From contig NZ_JAGJEH010000021.1 in the NCBI RefSeq assembly GCF_018100925.1, positions 1-63,235 on the forward strand: a DNA stretch of 63,235 bases, in the 5' to 3' direction. The position numbers and the translations under genes are program-made. Below the pieces are notes generated by a model. The model was not told the DNA's origin. It searched no databases and worked only from the letters and a program-made list of their open reading frames with translations. The DNA is from Pseudoalteromonas luteoviolacea (GTDB taxonomy: Bacteria > Pseudomonadota > Gammaproteobacteria > Enterobacterales > Alteromonadaceae). This document shows positions 53,260-61,417 of the stretch, in pieces. The first letter of the stretch is position 1. Each line of letters opens with the position of its first letter.

Positions 53260-54090
53260 ATGGGCTCATTGAACACATTCAGTAAACTAGTGGCAGTCAC
53301 CTTATTAACTTTATCCCATAGTAGCTTTGCAACGGTAGGAGAGGCTGCGTCTGAGGCAATAGGCTTTAGCTATCCAAATGGTGCCCGATATGCAATTTCA
53401 TTGAGCTTCGATGATGCCCGAAGTAGTCAGGTGGATGTTGGCTTGCCCATACTCGATAAGCATGGTGTCAAAGGTACTTTTTATATCAACCCGCAATTTG
53501 CGAAGGAACGGTTGGCGGGTTGGAAAGCAGCTGTAAAGAATGGTCATGAATTAGGCAATCATACAAGCTCTCACCTCTGCACTGGCAACTTTGAATGGCT
53601 TAGGAAAGATAACTTAGGGTTAGAGCAAGTAGACTTGGCTTGGCTAAAGCGAGACATAGAGTCGACAACCCAATTTATGAAGCAGCAGCTGGAGGTCACG
53701 CCGAGATCGTTTGCTTACCCTTGTGGCAATACCTTTGTTGGCAGAGGGGTAGAGGTTCAAAGTTATGTGCCTTTAGTTGCTGAATTATTTAAAACAGGCA
53801 GAACTTGGCTAGACGAGACAGGTAATAACCCCACGTACACCGACTTTGCGCAGCTTGCTGGCAATCGCATGGATGGCATGAGTTTTAGTGAAATTAAAGA
53901 AATGCTCGACCTCTTGAAAGAAGAAAATAAGTGGATCATTTTGGCAGGCCATGACGTCGGTGAAAAAGGTCTGTATACGGTAGACAAGGAGGCTCTAAAC
54001 GCACTAATTGTGTATTTGAAGGACCCAAAAAATGGCTATTGGCTTGCAACAGTAGACGAAGTGGCAACGTACATTGAAAAGCATAGATAA
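53260..54090 (+). CDS. Exported polysaccharide deacetylase (NodB-like)
   Basis: Read from ATG 53260 (GGAG 5 nt upstream) the protein has 276 residues and a signal peptide (1-24). Family CE4 motifs are visible: 'SLSFDDARSSQ' with Asp51-Asp52, the metal-binding H101-TSS-H105, and a late 'ILAGHDVGE'. It would remove acetyl groups from chitin oligomers or related glycans outside the cytoplasm. A start at 53224 adds 12 residues before the signal and is less likely. It lies just before the ribosomal spc operon, an unusual neighbour. Confidence 0.86.
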   Translation: MGSLNTFSKLVAVTLLTLSHSSFATVGEAASEAIGFSYPNGARYAISLSFDDARSSQVDVGLPILDKHGVKGTFYINPQFAKERLAGWKAAVKNGHELGNHTSSHLCTGNFEWLRKDNLGLEQVDLAWLKRDIESTTQFMKQQLEVTPRSFAYPCGNTFVGRGVEVQSYVPLVAELFKTGRTWLDETGNNPTYTDFAQLAGNRMDGMSFSEIKEMLDLLKEENKWIILAGHDVGEKGLYTVDKEALNALIVYLKDPKNGYWLATVDEVATYIEKHR

Positions 54091-54249
54091 ACTTTTTTCG
54101 GTTATTTTTTAAACTGTAACAAAGGTTTAAATTTTACACATTAGACTTGTTTTCCATTTCACCGCCCTCATATGTATATGGGTGGTGAAGGCAGACAGAG
54201 CAAATTGATAAATTAATTAAAAATTGAACTATCTTTGCCTGAACTTTGC

Positions 54250-54258
54250 TGTTACAAT
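54250..54258 (+). promoter_or_regulatory. Extended -10 promoter of spc operon
   Basis: TG-T-TACAAT (54250-54258) is an extended -10 element followed by the GC-rich discriminator TCCCCGCCC, as in stringently controlled ribosomal promoters. No good -35 is at canonical spacing, which extended -10 promoters tolerate. It would drive rplN and the genes after it with a leader of about 100 nt. Confidence 0.6.
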
Positions 54259-54366
54259 TCCCCGCCCTTGAAAGACGAAAGCTTCGTTTTTTGAGTGGAA
54301 TTTAATCTAAATGCTTAGGTTTTATACAAAATCTAGGTAAATGTTAACTACACCGGAGCATAGACA

Positions 54367-54735
54367 ATGATCCAAATGCAAACTCAGCTGGACGTTGCTG
54401 ATAACAGCGGCGCTCGCAAAGTGCAGTGTATTAAAGTCCTTGGTGGTTCGCACCGTCGCTACGCGCGTGTTGGTGACATCATTAAAGTTTCTGTTAAAGA
54501 AGCTATTCCTCGCGGCAAAGTGAAGAAAGGTGATGTTAAAAACGCAGTAGTAGTGCGTACTAAGAAAGGCGTTCGTCGTCCAGACGGCTCTTTAATCCGT
54601 TTCGATAGCAATGCGGCTGTTATCTTAAATGATAGTCATCAGCCAATTGGTACTCGTATCTTCGGCCCTGTGACACGTGAACTACGTAACGACAAGTTCA
54701 TGAAAATCGTTTCACTAGCACCAGAAGTACTATAA
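54367..54735 (+). CDS. rplN: 50S ribosomal protein L14
   Basis: The 122-residue protein is full-length L14 ('MIQMQTQLDVADNSGARKVQCIKVLGGS' pattern, shown in part), which lies at the interface with 16S rRNA and contacts L19. It opens the spc operon. Normally rpsQ is directly upstream; here a polysaccharide deacetylase gene is. CCGGAG precedes ATG 54367. Confidence 0.97.
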   Translation: MIQMQTQLDVADNSGARKVQCIKVLGGSHRRYARVGDIIKVSVKEAIPRGKVKKGDVKNAVVVRTKKGVRRPDGSLIRFDSNAAVILNDSHQPIGTRIFGPVTRELRNDKFMKIVSLAPEVL

Positions 54736-54745
54736 GGAGTCGATC

Positions 54746-55060
54746 ATGGCAGCAAAAATCCGTCGTGATGACGAAGTAATCGTACTAGCCGGTAAAGACA
54801 AAGGTAAGCGCGGTAAAGTGCTTTCAGTTGTAACTGAAACTGGTCGTGTATTTGTTGAAGGCGTAAATATCATCAAGAAACACCAGAAGCCTGTACCACA
54901 ACTACAGCAAGCTGGCGGTATTGTTGAGAAAGAAGCGTCTGTAGACGTATCAAATGTAGCGATTTTCAATGCCGAAACTGGCAAAGCAGATCGTGTTGGT
55001 TTTAGATTTGAAGACGGTAAAAAAGTCCGTTTCTTCAAGTCTACTGGCAAAACTATTTAA
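54746..55060 (+). CDS. rplX: 50S ribosomal protein L24
   Basis: The 104-residue L24 is an assembly initiator that binds the 5' region of 23S rRNA. The KOW motif 'DEVIVLAGKDKGKRGKVLSV' is at residues 7-26. It follows rplN by 10 bp, with AAGGAG before ATG 54746. A small inverted repeat AACTATT/AATAGTT (55051-55065) overlaps its stop and the rplE ribosome site. Confidence 0.97.
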   Translation: MAAKIRRDDEVIVLAGKDKGKRGKVLSVVTETGRVFVEGVNIIKKHQKPVPQLQQAGGIVEKEASVDVSNVAIFNAETGKADRVGFRFEDGKKVRFFKSTGKTI

Positions 55061-55075
55061 TAGTTGGAGTAGACG

Positions 55076-55615
55076 ATGGCGAAACTGCATGAAGTGTACA
55101 AAGACAAAGTAGTAAAAGAACTTTTTGAAAAGTTCGGTTACAGCTCTGTCATGCAAGTCCCTCAGATCGAAAAGATCACACTTAACATGGGTGTGGGCGA
55201 AGCCCTAGCTGACAAGAAAATTCTAGAAAATGCAGTAGCAGATCTAGAAGCAATCTCTGGTCAGAAGCCTCTAGTGACTAAAGCACGCAAATCAGTTGCT
55301 GGCTTTAAGATCCGTGAAGGTTACCCAATTGGCTGTAAAGTAACCCTACGCGGCGAGCGTATGTGGGATTTCCTTGAGCGTTTAGTCTCAATCGCGATGC
55401 CACGTATTCGTGACTTCCGCGGTGTTAGCGCAAAGTCTTTTGACGGTCGCGGTAACTACTCTATGGGCGTACGTGAGCAAATCATCTTCCCAGAAATCGA
55501 TTATGATAAAGTAGACCGCGTTCGCGGTATGGATATCACAATCACTACTTCTGCGAAAACAGATGATGAAGGCCGTGCGTTATTAGAAGCGTTCAACTTC
55601 CCATTCAAAAAGTAA
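55076..55615 (+). CDS. rplE: 50S ribosomal protein L5
   Basis: The 179-residue L5 binds 5S rRNA and the P-site tRNA region. It is full length ('MAKLHEVYKDKVVKELFEKFGYSS' pattern in part, and 'GRGNYSMGVREQIIFPEIDYDKVD'). In Escherichia coli S8 represses spc translation at the rplE start; the coding start here is similar but the hairpin arms look weaker, so I do not claim the site. Confidence 0.97.
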   Translation: MAKLHEVYKDKVVKELFEKFGYSSVMQVPQIEKITLNMGVGEALADKKILENAVADLEAISGQKPLVTKARKSVAGFKIREGYPIGCKVTLRGERMWDFLERLVSIAMPRIRDFRGVSAKSFDGRGNYSMGVREQIIFPEIDYDKVDRVRGMDITITTSAKTDDEGRALLEAFNFPFKK

Positions 55616-55625
55616 GGGTAGGGTT

Positions 55626-55931
55626 ATGGCAAAGAATTCAATGAAAGCGCGTGACGTAAAACGTGCTAAATTAGTTGCACAGTACGCAGAAAAGCGTGCT
55701 GCACTTAAAGCTATCATCAGCGATGTTAAAACATCTGATGATGAGCGTTGGGACGCGGTATTAAAGCTTCAGTCTTTACCGCGTGATTCTAGCCCTTCAC
55801 GTCAACGTAATCGTTGTAACATTACGGGCCGCCCACATGGTTACCTTCGCAAGTTCGGCTTGAGCCGTATTAAAGTTCGCGAAGCAGCTATGCGCGGTGA
55901 AATTCCTGGCCTTAAAAAGGCTTCTTGGTAA
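55626..55931 (+). CDS. rpsN: 30S ribosomal protein S14 (zinc-free long form)
   Basis: The 101-residue S14 is the longer form without the CxxC zinc pairs; only one cysteine (NRCNITGRPHG) remains. It sits near the 30S head. It follows rplE by 10 bp. Confidence 0.97.
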   Translation: MAKNSMKARDVKRAKLVAQYAEKRAALKAIISDVKTSDDERWDAVLKLQSLPRDSSPSRQRNRCNITGRPHGYLRKFGLSRIKVREAAMRGEIPGLKKASW

Positions 55932-55951
55932 TAGAATCACGGGAGTAAGAC

Positions 55952-56344
55952 ATGAGCTTGCAAGATCCAATCGCGGATTTGTTTACACGCATCCGTAACG
56001 GTCAGTCTGCGAAGAAGGTATCAGTAACGATGCCAACTTCAAAGCTGAAAGTAGCTGTTGCTGACGTACTGAAAAACGAAGGTTTCATCACTGGTTATTC
56101 AGTATCTGGCGACGTAAAAGCAGAATTGACTATCGAACTTAAGTACTTCGAAGGCAAAGCTGTTATCGAAAGCATCCAGCGTGTTAGCCGCCCTGGTCTA
56201 CGTATCTATAAGAAACGTGACGAATTACCTAAGGTAATGGGTGGTCTAGGTATCGCTATCGTATCAACTTCTAAAGGCCTGATGACAGACCGCGCTGCGC
56301 GTACCGCTGGTGTTGGTGGTGAAATCATTGGCTTTGTAGCTTAA
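55952..56344 (+). CDS. rpsH: 30S ribosomal protein S8
   Basis: The 130-residue S8 binds the central domain of 16S rRNA and, in enterobacteria, autoregulates the spc operon. 'MSLQDPIADLFTRIRNGQ' at the start and 'GIAIVSTSKGLMTDRAART' near the end are diagnostic. CGGGAG precedes ATG 55952. Confidence 0.97.
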   Translation: MSLQDPIADLFTRIRNGQSAKKVSVTMPTSKLKVAVADVLKNEGFITGYSVSGDVKAELTIELKYFEGKAVIESIQRVSRPGLRIYKKRDELPKVMGGLGIAIVSTSKGLMTDRAARTAGVGGEIIGFVA

Positions 56345-56357
56345 TCGGAGGGGAACT

Positions 56358-56888
56358 ATGTCTCGTATTGCGAAGGCTCCTATTGCTGTTCCTGCCGGTG
56401 TTGAAGTTGCAATTAACGGCCAGGAAATCAAAGTTAAAGGTAAAAACGGTGAATTGACTCGCGTTCTTAACGACGCAGTTGAAGTTGTTCTTAACGACAA
56501 CGTTATCACTACAGTTCCTCGTGAAGTAGCAAATGCTTGGGCTCAAGCTGGTACTGCACGCGCTCTGATCAACAACATGATCATCGGCGTTAACGAAGGT
56601 TTTGAAAAGAAACTACAACTAGTAGGTGTTGGTTACCGTGCTGCAGTTAAGGGTAAAGTATTAGACTTAACTCTTGGCTTCTCACACCCTGTGAACTTCG
56701 AGATCCCAGCGGGTATCACTATCGAAGCTCCAAGCCAAACTGAAATCGTTGTTAAAGGCGCAGACAAGCAGCTAGTTGGTCAAACTGCTGCTAACATCCG
56801 CTCATATCGTGAACCAGAGCCTTATAAAGGTAAAGGTGTACGTTACGCTGATGAGCACGTGCGTCGTAAAGAGGCTAAGAAGAAGTAA
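56358..56888 (+). CDS. rplF: 50S ribosomal protein L6
   Basis: The 176-residue L6 has the two repeated alpha/beta domains of the family and the C-terminal signature 'PEPYKGKGVRYADEHVRRKEAKKK'. It lies near the factor-binding site. Spacing of 13 bp to rpsH, with GGAGGGG before ATG 56358. Confidence 0.97.
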   Translation: MSRIAKAPIAVPAGVEVAINGQEIKVKGKNGELTRVLNDAVEVVLNDNVITTVPREVANAWAQAGTARALINNMIIGVNEGFEKKLQLVGVGYRAAVKGKVLDLTLGFSHPVNFEIPAGITIEAPSQTEIVVKGADKQLVGQTAANIRSYREPEPYKGKGVRYADEHVRRKEAKKK

Positions 56889-56897
56889 GGTAAGACG

Positions 56898-57248
56898 ATG
56901 GATAAGAAAACAGCTCGTCTACGTCGTGCTAAGCGCACTCGTAGAAATATTATCGAACAAGGCACAACACGTCTTGTTATCCACCGCACGCCACGTCACA
57001 TCTACGCTCAAATCGTAAACGTTGAGGGTAATGTACTGGCTGCTGCTTCTACTGTTGAAAAAGCAATTGCTGAAACAGTTAAAGGCACTGGCAACATCGA
57101 AGCTGCACAAGCAGTTGGTAAAGCAGTTGCTGAACGCGCGGCAGACAAAGGCATCGAAAAGCTTGCTTTTGACCGCAGTGGCTTTAAATATCACGGCCGT
57201 GTGAAGGCGCTTGCTGATGCAGCGCGTGAAGCCGGTCTGCAATTCTAG
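56898..57248 (+). CDS. rplR: 50S ribosomal protein L18
   Basis: The 116-residue L18 binds 5S rRNA with L5 and L25. The basic N-terminus (DKKTARLRRAKRTRRNI) and 'FDRSGFKYHGRVKALADAAREAGL' are typical. It follows rplF by 9 bp. Confidence 0.97.
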   Translation: MDKKTARLRRAKRTRRNIIEQGTTRLVIHRTPRHIYAQIVNVEGNVLAAASTVEKAIAETVKGTGNIEAAQAVGKAVAERAADKGIEKLAFDRSGFKYHGRVKALADAAREAGLQF

Positions 57249-57257
57249 GAGTAGACA

Positions 57258-57764
57258 ATGGCTAACGTAGAAGCAAAGCAACAACAGCCTGATTTGGCTG
57301 AAAAGCTAATCGCGGTAAACCGTGTGTCTAAAGTGGTTAAAGGTGGTCGTATCTTTAGCTTCACTGCACTAACTGTAGTTGGTGATGGCGCAGGTAAAGT
57401 AGGTTTTGGTTACGGTAAAGCACGTGAAGTTCCAGCTGCTATTCAAAAAGCAATGGAAAAAGCGCGTCGTAACATGGTAAATGTTGACCTTAACGGTCAC
57501 ACGCTACAGCACCCAATCAAGGGTCGCCACGCGGGTTCTAAAGTGTACATGCAGCCTGCATCTGAAGGTACAGGTATCATCGCCGGTGGTGCGATGCGTG
57601 CAGTACTAGAAGTTGCTGGTGTACAGAACGTACTTTCAAAAGCATACGGTTCTACTAACCCGATCAACATCGTTCGCGCAACAATTTCTGCTCTAGAGAA
57701 CATGAATTCTCCAGAGAAGATCGCTGCGAAACGTGGTCTTAGCGTAGATGAAATCTTGGGGTAA
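57258..57764 (+). CDS. rpsE: 30S ribosomal protein S5
   Basis: The 168-residue S5 contains the double-stranded-RNA-binding-like N-terminal domain and the motif 'VVKGGRIFSFTALTVVGDGAGKVGFGYGKA'. S5 affects decoding accuracy and is a target of spectinomycin-resistance changes. GGAG precedes ATG 57258. Confidence 0.97.
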   Translation: MANVEAKQQQPDLAEKLIAVNRVSKVVKGGRIFSFTALTVVGDGAGKVGFGYGKAREVPAAIQKAMEKARRNMVNVDLNGHTLQHPIKGRHAGSKVYMQPASEGTGIIAGGAMRAVLEVAGVQNVLSKAYGSTNPINIVRATISALENMNSPEKIAAKRGLSVDEILG

Positions 57765-57770
57765 GAAACC

Positions 57771-57950
57771 ATGGCAAACACAGTTAAAGTAACACAAGTA
57801 CGTAGCTCAATCGGTCGTTTACCGAAGCATAAAGCTACATTACGTGGCCTTGGTTTACGTCGTATCAACCATACTGTTGAGCTAGAAGATACGCCAGCAG
57901 TACGTGGTATGATCAACCAAGTTTCTTACATGGTTAAGGTTGAGGGCTAA
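57771..57950 (+). CDS. rpmD: 50S ribosomal protein L30
   Basis: The 59-residue frame MANTVKVTQVRSSIGRLP... is L30 of the short bacterial type, ending VSYMVKVEG. ATG 57771 follows rpsE by 6 bp. It was confirmed by direct translation of 57771-57950. Confidence 0.96.
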   Translation: MANTVKVTQVRSSIGRLPKHKATLRGLGLRRINHTVELEDTPAVRGMINQVSYMVKVEG

Positions 57951-57954
57951 TTCG

Positions 57955-58389
57955 ATGCAATTGAATACACTTTCTCCTGCTGCAGGTTCAAAAACTGCTG
58001 GTAAGCGTGTTGGTCGTGGTATCGGCTCTGGTCTAGGTAAGACTGGTGGTCGTGGTCACAAAGGTCAAAAGTCGCGTTCTGGCGGTAAAGTACGTGTTGG
58101 TTTTGAAGGCGGTCAAATGCCTATGCAACGCCGTCTACCAAAGTTTGGCTTCACTTCACGCAAATCATTAGTATCTGCTGAAGTAAACCTTTTCGAAATC
58201 GCGAAGGTTGAAGGCGACGTGGTAGAGCTAAGCACACTACAAGCAGCTGGTATCGTTAAGAAGAACATTCAGTTCGTTAAAGTTGTTAAATCTGGCGAAG
58301 TTTCACGCGCAGTAACTGTTAAAGGCATTAAAGTGTCTAAAGGTGCTCGCGAAGCTATCGAAGCTGCCGGAGGCAAGGTAGAAGACTAA
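57955..58389 (+). CDS. rplO: 50S ribosomal protein L15
   Basis: Read from ATG 57955 the protein has 144 residues, the usual L15 length. 'GKRVGRGIGSGLGKTGGRGHKGQKSR' is the conserved glycine-rich rRNA-binding N-terminal extension. An earlier in-frame start at 57940 overlaps the end of rpmD and is not needed. It precedes secY by 11 bp. Confidence 0.96.
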   Translation: MQLNTLSPAAGSKTAGKRVGRGIGSGLGKTGGRGHKGQKSRSGGKVRVGFEGGQMPMQRRLPKFGFTSRKSLVSAEVNLFEIAKVEGDVVELSTLQAAGIVKKNIQFVKVVKSGEVSRAVTVKGIKVSKGAREAIEAAGGKVED

Positions 58390-58400
58390 GGAAGTACACT

Positions 58401-59729
58401 ATGGCTAAACCAGGTCAAGATATGCAAAGCGCACAAAGTGGGCTTGCGGAGTTGAAGCGCCGATTACTATTTGTATTGGGTGCCATCATTATTTACCGTT
58501 TAGGTTCGTTCGTGCCTATCCCTGGGATTGACGCCGCTGTACTTGCCGAGTTCTTCGAGCAACAAAAGGGCACCATCTTTGCCATGTTTAACATGTTCAG
58601 TGGTGGTGCGCTTGAGCGTGCATCTGTACTAGCGCTGGGTATTATGCCTTATATCTCAGCCTCAATTATCATGCAGCTATTAACGCATATACATCCTGCG
58701 ATGATAGAGCTGAAAAAAGAGGGTGAGCAAGGTCGTAAGAAAATCAGCCAGTACACGCGTTACGGCACGCTCGTGCTTGCTACAATACAGTCGATCGGTA
58801 TCGCAACTAACCTGCCAAATATGATGCAAGGCTTAGTTGTGAATCCTGGTTTCGGTTTCTATTTCACAGCTGTTGTGAGTTTAGTGACTGGTACTATGTT
58901 CCTGATGTGGCTGGGCGAACAAATTACAGAGCGTGGTATCGGTAACGGTATCTCAGTACTGATATTTGTTGGTATCGTAGCTAACCTGCCGTCTGCAATC
59001 GGTTCGACAGCAGAAATGGCGCGCCAAGGCGATTTGAATGTCTTTATCTTAGCACTTATTGCGTTTATCGTTGTCGCGGTAACTTATATGGTAGTGTTCT
59101 TTGAGCGTGGTCAACGTCGTATCGTTGTTAACTATGCTAAACGCCAGCAAGGCCGTCAGGTTTTTGCAGCACAGAGCACGCATTTACCATTGAAAGTGAA
59201 CATGGCAGGGGTTATTCCACCAATATTTGCTAGCAGCATCATTCTGTTCCCTGGTACAATTGCAAGCTGGTTCGGCCAAGGTGAAGGTCCACTTGCTGAT
59301 GCACTACAAGCAGTGTCAGCTGTGTTGACCCCAGGTCAGCCTCTGTACGCAATGGTACTAGCCGCAGCGATTATTTTCTTCTGCTTCTTCTACACAGCGT
59401 TGGTGTTTAACCCGCGTGAGACAGCAGATAATTTGAAAAAATCTGGCGCATTTATTCCAGGTTATCGCCCAGGTGAGCAGACGTCTAAATACATTGATAA
59501 AGTGATGACACGCCTGACATTGGCAGGTGCAATGTACATTACCTTTATCTGTCTGGTGCCCGAGTTTATGACCATGGCATGGCAAACGCCATTCTACTTC
59601 GGCGGTACATCAATTTTGATTATCGTTGTTGTTATCATGGACTTTATGGCACAAGTACAGACTCATTTGATGTCTCATCAATATGATTCTGTGCTGAAAA
59701 AAGCAAACCTTAAAGGCTACGGCCGATAG
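58401..59729 (+). CDS. secY: Protein translocase subunit SecY
   Basis: The 442-residue SecY has ten transmembrane segments and forms the channel of the SecYEG translocon. 'YRLGSFVPIPGID' near the first helix, 'IMPYISASIIMQLL' and the C-terminal 'QYDSVLKKANLKGYGR' are characteristic. It sits between rplO and rpmJ as in most bacteria, linking export capacity to ribosome synthesis. Confidence 0.97.
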   Translation: MAKPGQDMQSAQSGLAELKRRLLFVLGAIIIYRLGSFVPIPGIDAAVLAEFFEQQKGTIFAMFNMFSGGALERASVLALGIMPYISASIIMQLLTHIHPAMIELKKEGEQGRKKISQYTRYGTLVLATIQSIGIATNLPNMMQGLVVNPGFGFYFTAVVSLVTGTMFLMWLGEQITERGIGNGISVLIFVGIVANLPSAIGSTAEMARQGDLNVFILALIAFIVVAVTYMVVFFERGQRRIVVNYAKRQQGRQVFAAQSTHLPLKVNMAGVIPPIFASSIILFPGTIASWFGQGEGPLADALQAVSAVLTPGQPLYAMVLAAAIIFFCFFYTALVFNPRETADNLKKSGAFIPGYRPGEQTSKYIDKVMTRLTLAGAMYITFICLVPEFMTMAWQTPFYFGGTSILIIVVVIMDFMAQVQTHLMSHQYDSVLKKANLKGYGR

Positions 59730-59750
59730 GGTCTGTTACGGAGTTGAGTT

Positions 59751-59864
59751 ATGAAAGTACGTGCTTCCGTTAAGAAAATTTGCCGTAACTGTAAAGTTAT
59801 CAAGCGTGCTGGTGTAGTACGTGTGATCTGCAGTGAGCCTAAGCACAAGCAAAGGCAAGGCTAA
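59751..59864 (+). CDS. rpmJ: 50S ribosomal protein L36 (zinc form)
   Basis: The 37-residue frame MKVRASVKKICRNCKVIKR... ends KHKQRQG. Zinc ligands C11, C14, C27 and H32 are all present, so this is the zinc-binding (C+) form. GGAG lies before ATG 59751. A terminator-like hairpin follows at 59879-59903 and closes the spc operon. Confidence 0.97.
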   Translation: MKVRASVKKICRNCKVIKRAGVVRVICSEPKHKQRQG

Positions 59865-59878
59865 GAAATCTAGTCGTG

Positions 59879-59903
59879 CAGGCTAAGTAAATTACTTAGC
59901 CTG
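59879..59903 (+). terminator. Hairpin between spc and alpha operons
   Basis: CAGGCTAAG and CTTAGCCTG pair over 9 bp (extendable to 12 with TAA/TTA) across the loop, followed by TTTCATT. It is a moderate terminator or an attenuator ahead of the S4-responsive leader. Confidence 0.6.
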
Positions 59904-59914
59904 TTTCATTGGTA

Positions 59915-60004
59915 AAACCTGAATGTCGGTTGGGTATCCTATACGGGCTTTCCAGCAAGATGATAATCAGGTTTATTTATAGGAGATATGTTAGTGGCCC
60001 GTAT
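59915..60004 (+). promoter_or_regulatory. Alpha operon leader pseudoknot (S4 target, Alpha_RBS)
   Basis: The leader contains GTATCCT, ACGGGCTTT and CAGCA in the order of the Escherichia coli alpha-operon mRNA. AAACCTGA (59915-59922) pairs with TCAGGTTT (59967-59974). ATACGGGC (59941-59948) is complementary over 8 bp to GCCCGTAT (59997-60004), the first codons of rpsM, the long-range pairing of the known pseudoknot. S4 binding would trap the ribosome and repress rpsM, rpsK and rpsD, less so rpoA (known in E. coli). Confidence 0.8.
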
Positions 60005-60350
60005 CGCAGGCATTAACGTTCCTGACCATAAGCATGCTGTTATCGGTTTAACAAGCATCTATGGTGTAGGTAAAACTCGCGCTAAGGCTATCTTAGCTGC
60101 GACAGGTATCGCTGAAACTACTAAAATCGGCGAGTTAAACGACGAAACTCTTGACATCCTTCGTGAAGAAGTTGGCAAGTACACTGTTGAAGGTGATCTT
60201 CGTCGTGAAGTAACACTAAACATCAAACGTCTTATGGACCTTGGTTGTTTCCGTGGCTTACGTCACCGTCGTTCGTTACCACTTCGTGGTCAACGTACTA
60301 AGACTAACGCGCGTACTCGTAAGGGTCCACGCAAGCCTATCAAGAAATAA
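59994..60350 (+). CDS. rpsM: 30S ribosomal protein S13
   Basis: Read from GTG 59994 the protein has 118 residues (MARIAGINVPDHKHAVIG...), the standard S13 length. AGGAG lies 8 nt upstream of GTG, whereas an ATG at 59988 is too close to it. The GTG start is also the one in Escherichia coli and lies in the pseudoknot. S13 contacts the P-site tRNA and the A-site finger of the large subunit. Confidence 0.94.
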   Translation: MARIAGINVPDHKHAVIGLTSIYGVGKTRAKAILAATGIAETTKIGELNDETLDILREEVGKYTVEGDLRREVTLNIKRLMDLGCFRGLRHRRSLPLRGQRTKTNARTRKGPRKPIKK

Positions 60351-60363
60351 GGTGGGGTAAGTT

Positions 60364-60750
60364 ATGGCAAAAGCACCAATTCGTCGTAAAAAGGTCAAAA
60401 AGCAAGTTGTTGATGGTATGGCTCACGTTCATGCTTCTTTCAATAACACTATTGTGACCATCACTGACCGTCAAGGTAATGCTCTTTCTTGGGCGACTGC
60501 GGGTGGTTCAGGTTTCCGTGGTTCTCGTAAGTCTACTCCGTTCGCTGCACAGGTTGCTGCTGAGCGCGCAGGTACTGCTGCACAAGAGTACGGTCTTAAG
60601 AACCTAGAAGTATTCATTAAAGGTCCAGGTCCAGGCCGTGAGTCTGCTGTACGTGCATTGAATGCTGCTGGTTTCCGTATCACTAACATCACTGACGTGA
60701 CGCCAATACCACATAATGGTTGTCGTCCACCGAAGAAACGTCGCGTATAA
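60364..60750 (+). CDS. rpsK: 30S ribosomal protein S11
   Basis: The 128-residue S11 lies on the platform of the small subunit near the mRNA exit. 'GMAHVHASFNNTIVTITDRQGN' and the C-terminal 'DVTPIPHNGCRPPKKRRV' are diagnostic. It follows rpsM by 13 bp. Confidence 0.97.
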   Translation: MAKAPIRRKKVKKQVVDGMAHVHASFNNTIVTITDRQGNALSWATAGGSGFRGSRKSTPFAAQVAAERAGTAAQEYGLKNLEVFIKGPGPGRESAVRALNAAGFRITNITDVTPIPHNGCRPPKKRRV

Positions 60751-60772
60751 TTAATAGGTTAGGAGAAAGAAC

Positions 60773-61393
60773 ATGGCAAGATATTTGGGCCCTAAGCTCA
60801 AGCTGAGTCGTCGTGAAGGTACTGACCTGTTCCTTAAAAGCGGCGTAAGAGCAATTGACTCTAAGTGTAAACTAGAAACAGCACCTGGTCAGCACGGCGC
60901 ACGTAAAGGTCGTCTATCTGACTACGGTTTACAGTTACGTGAAAAGCAAAAAGTACGTCGTATCTACGGTGTATTAGAAAAGCAATTCCGCAACTACTAC
61001 AAAGAAGCTGCTCGCCTTAAAGGTAACACAGGTGAAAACTTGTTACAGCTTCTAGAGCAACGTCTAGACAATGTTGTATATCGCATGGGTTTTGCAAGCA
61101 CACGTGCTGAAGCACGTCAGCTAGTAAGCCACAAAGCGATTATGGTTAATGGTCGTGTTGTGAATATTCCTTCTTTCGTTATTACTCCAGAAGATGTAGT
61201 AGTAATCCGTGAGAAGTCTAAAAAGCAAGCGCGTATCATCGCTGCTCTAGAGTTGGCTGAGCAACGCGAAAAGCCAACTTGGATTGAAGTTGACGGTAAG
61301 AAAATGGAAGGTACTTTCAAGCGCCTACCTGAGCGTTCTGATCTGTCTGCGGACATTAATGAACAACTAATCGTCGAACTTTACTCGAAGTAA
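60773..61393 (+). CDS. rpsD: 30S ribosomal protein S4
   Basis: The 206-residue S4 initiates 30S assembly at the 5' domain of 16S rRNA and is the repressor of the alpha operon through the leader upstream of rpsM. An S4 domain is visible at about 95-160 ('RLDNVVYRMGFASTRAEARQLVSHKAIMVNGRVVNIPS'). AGGAGA precedes ATG 60773. Confidence 0.97.
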   Translation: MARYLGPKLKLSRREGTDLFLKSGVRAIDSKCKLETAPGQHGARKGRLSDYGLQLREKQKVRRIYGVLEKQFRNYYKEAARLKGNTGENLLQLLEQRLDNVVYRMGFASTRAEARQLVSHKAIMVNGRVVNIPSFVITPEDVVVIREKSKKQARIIAALELAEQREKPTWIEVDGKKMEGTFKRLPERSDLSADINEQLIVELYSK

Positions 61394-61417
61394 AGTTAAG
61401 AGTTAAGAGAGGATAAA

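Noticed and set aside
49391..54090. Chitin-degradation operon or integrated mobile island
   Set aside because: Genes are on one strand but widely spaced, with no integrase, tRNA-end repeat or transposase to support a mobile element.
59821..59885. Lys-rich alternative C-terminus in another frame at the end of rpmJ
   Set aside because: The frame KGKAKKSSRAG after the rpmJ region is open for only a short distance; the 37-residue L36 with all four zinc ligands is complete without it.
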